From Lysobacter sp. HDW10 (lineage in GTDB: Bacteria > Pseudomonadota > Gammaproteobacteria > Xanthomonadales > Xanthomonadaceae), in assembly GCF_011300685.1 (NCBI RefSeq), contig NZ_CP049864.1:467001-531000 (forward strand): a DNA stretch of 64,000 bases. Reading direction: 5' to 3'. This document shows, piece after piece, positions 1 through 7,151 of the stretch (positions are counted from its first letter, which is position 1; each line of letters opens with the position of its first letter). Position numbers and translations under genes: made by a program. The notes under the pieces were generated by a model. The model had not been told where the DNA came from and made no database searches. It saw only the letters and a program-made list of their open reading frames with translations.

Positions 1-72
1 TACGACGGCGAAATGCATTCCGCCGCCAACTTGTTCGATGCACTCAAGGAAGGCTACTACGGCAAGTTCTGA
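1..72 (+). CDS. C-terminal tail of an upstream gene (partial)
   Basis: The window opens inside a reading frame that ends in TGA at 70-72. The visible 23 residues end in ...ALKEGYYGKF. This is too short to identify by eye. Because a NrdJb-like gene lies 590 bases downstream, and NrdJa normally precedes NrdJb in pseudomonads and xanthomonads, the tail could belong to NrdJa (class II ribonucleotide reductase large part). That is context-based inference only. Confidence 0.5.
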   Translation, partial: YDGEMHSAANLFDALKEGYYGKF

Positions 73-188
73 ATGATGGCAAACGCGGGACTCTTGTCAT
101 CACAATGATTTGAGTCTCCGGCAGGTATAGGATTTGATATGCGCATTGAATGGTTGCGCATACCTCTACCCCGCATCAGGAGCAATGT

Positions 189-596
189 ATGGCGACGAAG
201 AAAGTGAGCAAGGTAGGTCAGAAAATCGCAGCGGCTTCGGAAACCACGTTGGCCAAGGCCAAGCGCGTGGTGAAGAAGGCCACCAAAGCAGTCGGCAAAA
301 AGACTGCGGCAGTGAAGAAGGCTGCGACCAAACAAGTCAGCAAGACCAAACGCGCCTTGGCTTCGGCCAGTGCGAATGCGAAGGCTGAAGCCGCTTCTCT
401 GAAACGCAAAGGTGTAGGTAAGAAAGCAGCCACCAAGAAGGTGGCGAAGAAAGTCGCCAAGAAGGCAACCGTCAAGAAAGCTGTCGCGAAGAAAGCGCCC
501 GCGCGCAAAACAGCCGCCAAGAAGGTTGCAAAGAAAGCTACAAAGAAAGTTGTAAAGAAAGCTACAAAGAAAGCTGTAAAGAAAGTCGCCAAGTAA
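189..596 (+). CDS. Histone H1-like Lys/Ala-rich DNA-binding protein
   Basis: A 135-residue, extremely basic protein made almost entirely of Lys, Ala, Thr and Val, with repeated KKA, KKV and AAKK units in the second half. It resembles the eukaryotic H1 tail-like proteins of beta- and gammaproteobacteria (AlgP/AlgR3, BpH1), which bind DNA without strong sequence preference and act in nucleoid compaction or regulation. The start at 189 is chosen because AGGAG at 178-182 lies six bases upstream; an in-frame ATG at 150 lacks such a site. The simple repeats make the length likely to vary between strains. It sits between a possible nrdJa end and nrdJb and has its own terminator. The class is secure; the cellular role is inferred. 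Confidence 0.85.
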   Translation: MATKKVSKVGQKIAAASETTLAKAKRVVKKATKAVGKKTAAVKKAATKQVSKTKRALASASANAKAEAASLKRKGVGKKAATKKVAKKVAKKATVKKAVAKKAPARKTAAKKVAKKATKKVVKKATKKAVKKVAK

Positions 597-613
597 TCAG
601 TTAGCAATACCGA

Positions 614-636
614 GCGTCCGTTCAACGGACGCTTTT
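614..636 (+). terminator. Rho-independent terminator after the H1-like gene
   Basis: A 9-bp stem (GCGTCCGTT / AACGGACGC, one-base loop as drawn) is followed directly by a T run (632-636), 17 bases after the H1-like stop codon. Confidence 0.8.
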
Positions 637-661
637 CAACCCAACAAGGACTCGAAGCACC

Positions 662-1453
662 ATGGCCGTCAAGATTGAAAAGAAGATCAAGGGATATTCC
701 GTACTCACGCCAGAAGATTTGGCACAAGAGTCGGCACCTGCGGTCAAGGCGGACAGTGTGCTTTTGGAAGACCTCGTAGCGGTCACCCCGAAAGCCGACG
801 TCATTCAAATGCACGAGCGCATCGAGCGCCCGGAAGTTTTGATCGGCAGTACCTATAAGGTCAAGTCACCGCTGGTCGAGCACGCCATGTATGTGACCAT
901 CAATGACATCGTCTTGAATGCCGGCACCGAGCATGAAATGCGTCGCCCGTTCGAAGTGTTCATTAACTCGAAGTCGATGGAGCATTTCCAGTGGATCGTC
1001 GCACTGACGCGCATTATGTCGGCCGTGTTCCGCAAGGGTGGCGACGTCACCTTCATCGTGGATGAAATGAAGGCTGTGTTCGATCCCAAGGGGGGTTACT
1101 ACAAGTCAGGCGGCGTTTACATGCCTTCGTTGGTGGCCGAACTCGGTTCAATCGTGGAAGACCACTTGAAGACGATCGGCATGTTGCACGATCCGGAAAT
1201 GAGCGAGCACCAGTTAGCCCTCATCGCGGAAAAGCGTCGTGCTTACGAAGAGCACACGGTAAAAAAAAACCCTGAGCTGATTAGCAAGCCGGCCGCCACC
1301 TCGGAAGAACGTCCGGAAGACATCGCCGTGACCGGCGATGGCACTTCGTTCCCGCCGAGTGCCACCATGTGTCACAAGTGCCACACGAAAGCCATCGTGA
1401 TCATGGACGGCTGCGCCACCTGCTTGAACTGCGGCTATAGCAAGTGCGGTTGA
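662..1453 (+). CDS. nrdJb: NrdJb-like accessory chain of B12-dependent ribonucleotide reductase
   Basis: 263 residues. A TSCPD-type segment (about residues 65-170, with the RPFEVFIN strand) is followed by an acidic linker and a C-terminal tail with paired cysteines (CHKCHTK near 238, then CATCLNCGYSKCG at the end). In class II ribonucleotide reductases this cysteine tail passes electrons from thioredoxin to the active site. In Pseudomonas and xanthomonads this portion is encoded as a separate protein, NrdJb, that works with the NrdJa catalytic chain. The expected partner should lie just upstream of the window. The start ATG at 662 follows AAGGA near 646-650. The call rests on the cysteine tail and the TSCPD-like core. 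Confidence 0.8.
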   Translation: MAVKIEKKIKGYSVLTPEDLAQESAPAVKADSVLLEDLVAVTPKADVIQMHERIERPEVLIGSTYKVKSPLVEHAMYVTINDIVLNAGTEHEMRRPFEVFINSKSMEHFQWIVALTRIMSAVFRKGGDVTFIVDEMKAVFDPKGGYYKSGGVYMPSLVAELGSIVEDHLKTIGMLHDPEMSEHQLALIAEKRRAYEEHTVKKNPELISKPAATSEERPEDIAVTGDGTSFPPSATMCHKCHTKAIVIMDGCATCLNCGYSKCG

Positions 1454-1474
1454 GTCAAAGCCTAGCGCTTTGAC
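1454..1474. terminator. Hairpin between convergent nrdJb and cytochrome b561 genes
   Basis: The inverted repeat GTCAAAGC / GCTTTGAC straddles the two convergent stop codons. No strong T run follows on either strand, so it may be only a weak bidirectional terminator. Confidence 0.4.
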
Positions 1475-2001
1475 CCAATCATGCTGCGCATCACGCCATC
1501 ACGCCGAATGAGTGCGTGAAACAAAGCAGCACCCACATGCATCAAGATCATCGCGTAGAACGCCATGGCGAGCAGGCCATGTGCGGTGCGCAACCATGCA
1601 TAGACCAAAGCGTTTTCAGGCAAGACCTGCGGCAGGTACACGCCGTCGGTCAGTTCAACCGGCACACCGCTCGCTGACACCATCGCCCATCCGCTGATGG
1701 GTTGCAGGAAAAGCAACGCGTACAACACGATGTGCGACCCCAATGCCGCCTTGCGCATGATCTTTGGGAGATCTGCGGGCAGCGCGGGCGGCGGATTGCG
1801 CCGCCGAATCACCAAGCGCGCGACCGCAAGCAAAAGAATCAGAACCCCGATCGGTCGGTGCCAAGCCAGAAGGGTGGCATGCATCGAATCAATACGCGTC
1901 ACAATTCCGAGCCCGATAAACACCATGGCGATGACCAGGACCGCCATGATCCAATGTAGGACGCGCGCGCCGAGCACAAACGTATCTTTTTTGTTCTGCA
2001 T
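1462..2001 (-). CDS. Cytochrome b561-family membrane protein
   Basis: 179 residues with four predicted membrane helices. His residues suited to binding two b hemes are seen in VLHWIMA (about 16), WHRPIG (about 48), LGSHIVL (about 89) and LMHVGA (about 156), the pattern of bacterial CybB-type cytochrome b561. It likely moves electrons between the quinone pool and a periplasmic partner. Its ATG overlaps the TAA of the upstream catalase-like gene (TAATG at 1999-2003), so translation is coupled. The pairing of a membrane-anchored heme catalase-like protein with a b561 and a divergent ECF sigma factor is a recurrent oxidative-stress gene set. Confidence 0.88.
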   Translation of the reverse strand: MQNKKDTFVLGARVLHWIMAVLVIAMVFIGLGIVTRIDSMHATLLAWHRPIGVLILLLAVARLVIRRRNPPPALPADLPKIMRKAALGSHIVLYALLFLQPISGWAMVSASGVPVELTDGVYLPQVLPENALVYAWLRTAHGLLAMAFYAMILMHVGAALFHALIRRDGVMRSMIGSKR

Positions 2002-3083
2002 TAGTTTGACTCCGGTTGAGCAGCGTTCAGTGCGGCGGAAAGCGGCACATGTGCCTCTTCTCGCGTGCGACGGAGATGACCGTTCGAGTAGGCGGCGGAA
2101 CGCGCGACCAGTAACGGATCATCCGAAATCGCGATGCCGTCCGGCAGAACGCTTGGATCGTAGTTGATGTCACGGCACGCACCATCGCTCTGCGGCGTTT
2201 CGCGCGTGAGTGTCAACAAGCCGGCATCAATCGCACGACGGTCGTCTGGCCACGCCTTCGTCGCATCGTTGGTCGGGTCACCCGGTTCTGCCAAGATGAT
2301 CCACAAGCGCCAACGCTGTGGCGCCGCGGCTAGACGTTGCTGAAGATCGGCCATCAAGACGTCTTTACCTAAGGCCTTGGATGCAACTGCAGGCGCTGCT
2401 TCTGGCACCATCTTCCAGCGCACGGCCTGACGTGCACCGCTTTCATTGATGAAGTAGAACGCGTTCAGTCCGTAATAGGTTTCTGTCGTAAAGCTGGCTG
2501 ACGGCTTGGCAGTTTTGGCCCAAGCCCGAAATGCCGCTGTTTCCGGATAGGCCGCGTTGAACGCGGCGATCTTCTTCGGATCAGGCTTGCCTGTCGCAGG
2601 ATCTTTTCGCTTTGCCACGAGCTGCGCATAGAAGGCCTCAGGCGTGGCCACTGAAAACACCGGCATATTATTCATGCCTGTGCGCCATTGCTGGCCATCC
2701 GCACCATTGAATCGTAATGCCATGCTGCGAACGGGCGCCCCGTCGTCTGCCGCATAAGGATTGCCACCTGCGATCGCAAAGCGCCCGACCACCGGTGTGC
2801 GAACACGCGTGAAGACCGAAGCGGTCGACACACTGCTTGCGTTGCCATTGCCCTCAAAAAAGCCGGTCACACAGACACCTTTCGCGTGGTTGCGTCGGAA
2901 TCCGGCGTGCGGGCCGCCTGCGCGTTGCAGTTCATCGACCACGCGCGCCGGCGTCAATCGCTCCGACGAGAACCAGCCGCGCGTGTAGGCATAAGGGCCC
3001 GCCAGGAGCAATACACCTGCAACGACTGTCATCCAACGCAAGGTATTGCCTGGCGGGCGAGAAGGGTTTCTTTCGTATTCCAT
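2001..3083 (-). CDS. Membrane-anchored catalase-like (SrpA-type) heme peroxidase
   Basis: 360 residues from the start at 3083, chosen because CAGGAG lies seven bases upstream; the frame stays open 84 bases further without a comparable site. A single N-terminal hydrophobic helix (about residues 17-36) would anchor the protein with the catalytic part outside the cytoplasm. The remainder matches the short catalase-related family: RRNHAKGVCVTGFF carries the active-site His, and VRSMALRF and YYGLNAFYF belong to the catalase fold. Such proteins usually act as peroxidases rather than full catalases. It is co-translated with the cytochrome b561 and has an ECF-type promoter upstream (3118-3143). Family assignment is strong; substrate is not known. 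Confidence 0.85.
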   Translation of the reverse strand: MEYERNPSRPPGNTLRWMTVVAGVLLLAGPYAYTRGWFSSERLTPARVVDELQRAGGPHAGFRRNHAKGVCVTGFFEGNGNASSVSTASVFTRVRTPVVGRFAIAGGNPYAADDGAPVRSMALRFNGADGQQWRTGMNNMPVFSVATPEAFYAQLVAKRKDPATGKPDPKKIAAFNAAYPETAAFRAWAKTAKPSASFTTETYYGLNAFYFINESGARQAVRWKMVPEAAPAVASKALGKDVLMADLQQRLAAAPQRWRLWIILAEPGDPTNDATKAWPDDRRAIDAGLLTLTRETPQSDGACRDINYDPSVLPDGIAISDDPLLVARSAAYSNGHLRRTREEAHVPLSAALNAAQPESN

Positions 3084-3117
3084 GTGCGCACTCCTGTAGC
3101 GATCGCGTTTAACTGCT

Positions 3118-3143
3118 AGACGACGCCCATGCCGATTTATTCC
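3118..3143 (-). promoter_or_regulatory. ECF-type promoter of the catalase/cytochrome b561 operon
   Basis: Reading the minus strand, GGAATAA (3143 to 3137) is followed after 14 bases by CGTCT (3122 to 3118), about 35 bases before the start codon at 3083. The GGAA -35 and GTC -10 cores are typical of ECF sigma factors, and the same words with the same spacing occur on the other strand for the sigma gene. Confidence 0.75.
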
Positions 3144-3150
3144 CTCGCAT

Positions 3151-3176
3151 GGAATAATTTCCGCCAAGCGACGTCT
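3151..3176 (+). promoter_or_regulatory. ECF-type autoregulatory promoter of the sigma/anti-sigma operon
   Basis: GGAATAA (3151-3157), 14-base spacer, CGTCT (3172-3176), 29 bases before the sigma factor start at 3205. It is a mirror of the divergent promoter at 3118-3143, implying that this sigma factor drives both its own operon and the catalase operon. Confidence 0.75.
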
Positions 3177-3204
3177 TGCTAGGTATGCTCAATGAAGATC
3201 GACC

Positions 3205-3720
3205 ATGTCTGACTCAGCATTTGACGAACATTTGGCGGAGCTGATCCCCAGACTGCGACGCTTTGCGTTGCGGCTGACTCGGGATCTGCCCAACGCGGAT
3301 GATTTGGTGCAATCCACCCTTGAACGCGCCCTGACAACGACGTCACACAAGCGTCCTGAAGGGGATCTACGTGCCTGGCTGTTTCGCATTCTCTATCGGC
3401 AGTTTCTGGACCAACGCAAACATGCAAAGCGCTATGCATGGCTGTTAGGCGCGATGGGTCGTGAAACGCCGACACATGCGCCTTCCGTTGAACACCAAGT
3501 GATCGCTGCAGACAGTTTGGCGACCTTCGGTCAGCTATCAGAAGAACAGCAGAATCTGTTGCTGTGGGTCACCGTCGATGGCCTGAGCTACCAAACCATT
3601 GCCGAGATGCTCGACGTCCCGATTGGCACGGTCATGTCGAGGCTCTCACGCGCGCGTCGCGCAATGCGCCAAGCAAGCGAAGACGAATCGCCTACACCTA
3701 CATTGAGAATTCTCAAATGA
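3205..3720 (+). CDS. ECF-family RNA polymerase sigma factor
   Basis: 171 residues, the usual length for an ECF sigma factor holding only regions 2 and 4. Region 2 spans about 15-80 (LTRDLPNADDLVQSTLERAL, then LRAWLFRILYRQFLDQRK), and region 4 about 105-160 (LLLWVTVDGLSYQTIAEMLD, then GTVMSRLSRARRAMR, a helix-turn-helix). The next gene overlaps its stop codon and has anti-sigma features. Matched divergent promoters suggest it controls itself and the catalase/cytochrome b561 pair, hence a probable oxidative or envelope stress role. The trigger cannot be read from the sequence. Confidence 0.93.
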   Translation: MSDSAFDEHLAELIPRLRRFALRLTRDLPNADDLVQSTLERALTTTSHKRPEGDLRAWLFRILYRQFLDQRKHAKRYAWLLGAMGRETPTHAPSVEHQVIAADSLATFGQLSEEQQNLLLWVTVDGLSYQTIAEMLDVPIGTVMSRLSRARRAMRQASEDESPTPTLRILK

Positions 3721-4472
3721 TCAAGACACCTAGCGAACACGACTTGCATGCCTATGTCGACGGACACCTCGATGCCGAAGACCGACGCGTCGTCGAGCAC
3801 TTTCTTGCACGCAATCCAGCGCGCGCTGCAGAAGTGGAGCAATGGCAAAAGGATGCGCAACGCTTGCGTGCGCAGTTCGGCGGTGATCTTCGTTTGCCCG
3901 CGAATCCATCACTGACACCTGCCGCGTTACGCGCGTCGGTCAATCGCAAACGTCAGCACTGGCGCGTGCAGGCCTTGGCTGCCGTGCTGTGTGTGGGCTT
4001 GGGCGGTGTCGGTGGTTGGCAATTGAGTCAATTGCGCCAAGGCATCAATGATCGCCCGATGGCAGATGCGATCTCGGCCTATCAAATCGTGGTGGATGAC
4101 GGCGCTGCAAAACCCGACTTCGTTGCAACGGACAGCAATCAACTTCAAGCCTGGTTGGATCGCCACTTTCAAAACGCGACGCGTCTACCTGATCTAAGTG
4201 CGGCAGGCTTTACCGCAACGGGCGGCCGCATGTTTGCCACCAACGAAGGCCCTGCAGCGATGGTGCTATATCGCGATGCAAACAATCACGCCATCAGCTT
4301 CTACGTTCGGCCACCGGCCGCAGGTAGCAAACGGCTGCAAACGGGTGAACGCATGGAGCGCGGTGTGTTGGCGCAGTACTGGTCAGGTCAAGGCTACAAC
4401 TACGCTTTTGTCAGCCGCGACTTGGGCAACGAAGCGCGCATTTTGACGCAAGCGCGGCAGCGTGCAATTTAA
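3717..4472 (+). CDS. Anti-sigma factor (membrane-bound, zinc-finger-like N terminus)
   Basis: 251 residues, start ATG overlapping the sigma stop (ATGA at 3717-3720). The N-terminal 60 residues (SEHDLHAYVDGHLDAEDRR..VEHFL) match the start of anti-sigma domains, although the classical HxxxCxxC zinc motif is absent. One membrane helix (about residues 79-98, LAAVLCVGLGGVGGW) separates the cytoplasmic sigma-binding part from a periplasmic C-terminal domain of about 150 residues. The architecture indicates a transmembrane anti-sigma factor that holds the upstream sigma until a signal arrives. Confidence 0.85.
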   Translation: MIKTPSEHDLHAYVDGHLDAEDRRVVEHFLARNPARAAEVEQWQKDAQRLRAQFGGDLRLPANPSLTPAALRASVNRKRQHWRVQALAAVLCVGLGGVGGWQLSQLRQGINDRPMADAISAYQIVVDDGAAKPDFVATDSNQLQAWLDRHFQNATRLPDLSAAGFTATGGRMFATNEGPAAMVLYRDANNHAISFYVRPPAAGSKRLQTGERMERGVLAQYWSGQGYNYAFVSRDLGNEARILTQARQRAI

Positions 4473-4733
4473 ATCCGATCATTGCTTCGCGCATTCAAAG
4501 AACGACATTCAATTTTTATTCATGAAATCGACAATAGAGCGTTGAATCGCGGCTGTTTCGTGAATGCGAAAAACGCTCGGGAAATGTTTCAATTTGCAAT
4601 TTCTTTGATCGCAACGCGCTGTTTTGCTGACACAACTTCGTGTCGACGGTGTTAGCTTTTTGTTCCGAGTTGCAGGCATTGATTCAGGTGAGCACGTGCA
4701 GGGTGGAGCGTACTTTCCAACGGAGGTTTCTCC
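4473..4733. other. Intergenic region, no gene seen
   Basis: About 260 bases with no convincing reading frame. It should contain the promoter of the downstream Ala/Pro-rich protein; no recognisable consensus was found. GGAGG near 4721-4726 is that gene's ribosome binding site. Confidence 0.5.
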
Positions 4734-5111
4734 ATGACGCAGTTCAAAACACCGCTTGCCGTTTCCATCGCTTTGGCCGCCATGATCATTGCGCCCGCTT
4801 CGATGGCACAAAGCGCAAGCAAGACGAAGGCCACCGTTAAAGCTGCACCAACTGTGCCGGCCGTACCTGCCACACCGGCGGTTCCGGCAGCGCCTGCGAC
4901 TGGCAGCATGGATGCGACAGTCGCCACGCCGGCAGCAGATGCATCAATGGGTGCCACAGTGACACCGGCCGTTCCAGCCACAGGCGAAATGCCGCCTGCA
5001 TCCGCACCGATGGATGCCCCGGCACCGGAAGCCACGGCGAGCGAAAGCACGGAAGCCGAAGCCAAGGTCGCGAACGGCAAGAAGGCAAAGAAGAACAAGA
5101 AACCGCATTGA
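4734..5111 (+). CDS. Exported Ala/Pro/Thr-rich low-complexity protein
   Basis: 125 residues. A clear signal peptide ends at about residue 25 (LAAMIIAPASMAQSA, cut after AQ or MAQ). The mature part is almost only Ala, Pro, Thr and Val with repeats of PAVPATPA type, then an acidic stretch and a basic Lys-rich end. It is probably a disordered periplasmic or cell-envelope protein. No family is recognised. A strong GGAGG ribosome binding site precedes it and a perfect terminator follows, so it is a real single-gene unit. Confidence 0.8.
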   Translation: MTQFKTPLAVSIALAAMIIAPASMAQSASKTKATVKAAPTVPAVPATPAVPAAPATGSMDATVATPAADASMGATVTPAVPATGEMPPASAPMDAPAPEATASESTEAEAKVANGKKAKKNKKPH

Positions 5112-5131
5112 TCGTTGCGACACAAAACAAG

Positions 5132-5163
5132 GGCCCCGAGTGTTTCTGCTCGGGGCCTTTTTC
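5132..5163 (+). terminator. Rho-independent terminator
   Basis: Stem GGCCCCGAG (5132-5140) / CTCGGGGCC (5149-5157) followed by a six-T run, 20 bases after the stop of the exported Ala/Pro-rich protein. It may also stop minus-strand transcription only weakly. Confidence 0.9.
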
Positions 5164-5184
5164 GTTACATAAGCTGCGCCAGTG

Positions 5185-6417
5185 CTATTGCGAGCGCAAG
5201 GCTTCGATTGGATCCAGCAGCGATGCCTTACGCGCTGGGTAATACCCAAAGAACAAACCGGTCGCCATCGAGAACGCGGCAGCCAACAAGATCACGTTCA
5301 AGTTGAGTGACACCGGCAGTTCACTGAACTTCGAAACGACCAGCGATCCACCTGCGCCCAACGCAATGCCGATCACGCCACCAATTAAAGAGATCAACAT
5401 GGCTTCGGCCAAGAATTGACGACGCACGTCACTCGGGCCCGCACCGACCGACATCCGCAAACCGATTTCGCGAATTCTTTCGGTGACCGAGACCAACATG
5501 ATGTTCATGATGCCGATGCCACCAATGATGAGACAGATGCCGGCCACGGCACCTAGCAACTTCGACATCAAGTTGGTGGTTTGTGTCCGCGTTGCCACGA
5601 TCTGACTGATATTGCGCACCGCAAAGTCATCATCTGCGCCCGGTTCGATCTTGTGACGCTGACGCAACAGGCCTTCGATCTGCGATTGCGCGCTTTCGAG
5701 ATTCTTCGGGCTGTCTACACCTACGCTGATCTGTTGCACAGCACCCGGCGGCATATTGTTTGACGTACTCAGACGACGACGTGCCGTTTGCAGCGGCACC
5801 ACCACCAAATCATCTTGGTCTTGGCCAAACCCGCCCTGACCTTTCGCATCAAGCGTGCCGACAACCGTAAAGGGCACACGGCCCAGTCGAATGGTTTGGC
5901 CAATGCCATCATCATCACCGAACAGCGCTTGGCGCACCGTCTCGCCGAGAATCACTTGCTTGGCCGCACTCGTGTAATCACGTGTATCGAAGCCTTCGCC
6001 GCTCTTCAGCGTCCAACCATTGATCGAGAACCAATCGGCTTCGACACCTTGCCAAGAGGTCGCGGCATTGCTTTCACCATTCACGACTTGCGTACTGCCG
6101 CGCAATGAACCGCTCACGTACTGCGCTTCTGGGACTTCTTGTCGAATGGCAGCAGCGTCGCCGTCATTCAAGGTCCAACGACTGCCCTGCGCCACACGTG
6201 CACCGCCGCCCATGCCGCCGGCACTGCCAATATCCAAACGTTGCGAACCCAAGCCGGAAACCAATTTGTCGATTTCCTGCTGCGTGCCCTGCCCGATCGA
6301 CACCATCACGATCACTGCCGCAATGCCGATGATCACACCCAAAGAAGTCAGTGCACTGCGCAACCAATTGCCGCGCAAGGCGTTAAACGCAGTGCGCAGA
6401 ATATCCATCCAGCTCAT
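5185..6417 (-). CDS. MacB-type ABC transporter permease
   Basis: 410 residues: N-terminal membrane helix (about 20-42), a large periplasmic MacB-PCD domain (about 43-275), then an FtsX-like three-helix membrane domain (about 285-400) with the conserved MNIMLVSVTERIREIG loop. Unlike E. coli MacB, the permease is separate from its ATPase, which is the next gene upstream with a 4-bp overlap. MacB permeases do not transport through themselves but drive periplasmic substrate transfer by a molecular-bellows motion coupled to MacA and TolC. Substrate (antibiotic, lipopeptide, siderophore or toxin) is unknown. Confidence 0.92.
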   Translation of the reverse strand: MSWMDILRTAFNALRGNWLRSALTSLGVIIGIAAVIVMVSIGQGTQQEIDKLVSGLGSQRLDIGSAGGMGGGARVAQGSRWTLNDGDAAAIRQEVPEAQYVSGSLRGSTQVVNGESNAATSWQGVEADWFSINGWTLKSGEGFDTRDYTSAAKQVILGETVRQALFGDDDGIGQTIRLGRVPFTVVGTLDAKGQGGFGQDQDDLVVVPLQTARRRLSTSNNMPPGAVQQISVGVDSPKNLESAQSQIEGLLRQRHKIEPGADDDFAVRNISQIVATRTQTTNLMSKLLGAVAGICLIIGGIGIMNIMLVSVTERIREIGLRMSVGAGPSDVRRQFLAEAMLISLIGGVIGIALGAGGSLVVSKFSELPVSLNLNVILLAAAFSMATGLFFGYYPARKASLLDPIEALRSQ

Positions 6418-7151
6418 GCGTGACCTCCTGTCGGTGTCGCTATTTCGGGCATCACTTCCCCTTCGTGCAGCTCACCATCGCGCATCACATAGGTGCGGTG
6501 CGCGTGCGCGGCTACGTGCGCATCGTGCGTGATCAAGATGACGGTGTGGTCTGCATCGCTCAGTCGATTGAACAGTGCAAGGATTTCTTCGCCCGTCTTG
6601 CTGTCGAGTGCACCTGTCGGTTCATCGGCCAGCAAAATCGGCGGCGCATTGATCAATGCACGTGCAATGGCCACGCGTTGTTGTTGGCCGCCTGACAATT
6701 CATTCGGACGATGTCCGCTCCGCTCACCCAAGCCCACAGAGGCCAGGGCCGCTTGTGCGCGTTCACGGCGTTCTGCGTGTGGCACGCGCGTATACGACAT
6801 CGGCATCGCCACGTTCTCAAGTGCAGACATGCGCGGCAGGAGATTGAACCCCTGAAACACAAAGCCAATTTTGTCGCGACGCAATGCAGCCAAGGCTTCG
6901 GCGTCGAGGGTTGAAACGTCAACACCATCGCACTCGTAAGTCCCTTGGGTTGGTGTATCCAAGCAGCCAATCAGGTTCATCAAGGTGGATTTGCCTGAGC
7001 CGGACGGCCCCATGATGGCGACGAATTCACCACGACGAATCGTGAGATCAATGCCGCGCAGCGCCACCACTTCAGCCGCGGTACCAGGCGAGTACACCTT
7101 TTGTAAGTCCCGCGTGTGAATCACCGCGGGTGCAAGCGGTGCATCGGTCAC
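6414..7151 (-). CDS. MacB/LolD-type ABC transporter ATPase
   Basis: 245 residues of a single nucleotide-binding domain: Walker A GPSGSGKST (about 49-57), Q loop FVFQGFNLL, signature LSGGQQQR (about 152-159), Walker B ILLADEPTGALD (about 172-183), H loop VILITHD. This belongs to the MacB/LolD/FtsE branch, which carries a characteristic ADEPTGALD. It overlaps its neighbours on both sides by 4 bases (ATGA), so the three-gene operon is translationally coupled in the order adaptor, ATPase, permease. Confidence 0.95.
   Translation of the reverse strand: MTDAPLAPAVIHTRDLQKVYSPGTAAEVVALRGIDLTIRRGEFVAIMGPSGSGKSTLMNLIGCLDTPTQGTYECDGVDVSTLDAEALAALRRDKIGFVFQGFNLLPRMSALENVAMPMSYTRVPHAERRERAQAALASVGLGERSGHRPNELSGGQQQRVAIARALINAPPILLADEPTGALDSKTGEEILALFNRLSDADHTVILITHDAHVAAHAHRTYVMRDGELHEGEVMPEIATPTGGHA

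Noticed and set aside
218-814. Minus-strand frame across the H1-like gene
   Set aside because: Composition is just the complement of AAG/GCC-rich codons (Phe/Ala runs), and the H1-like gene has a ribosome site and terminator.
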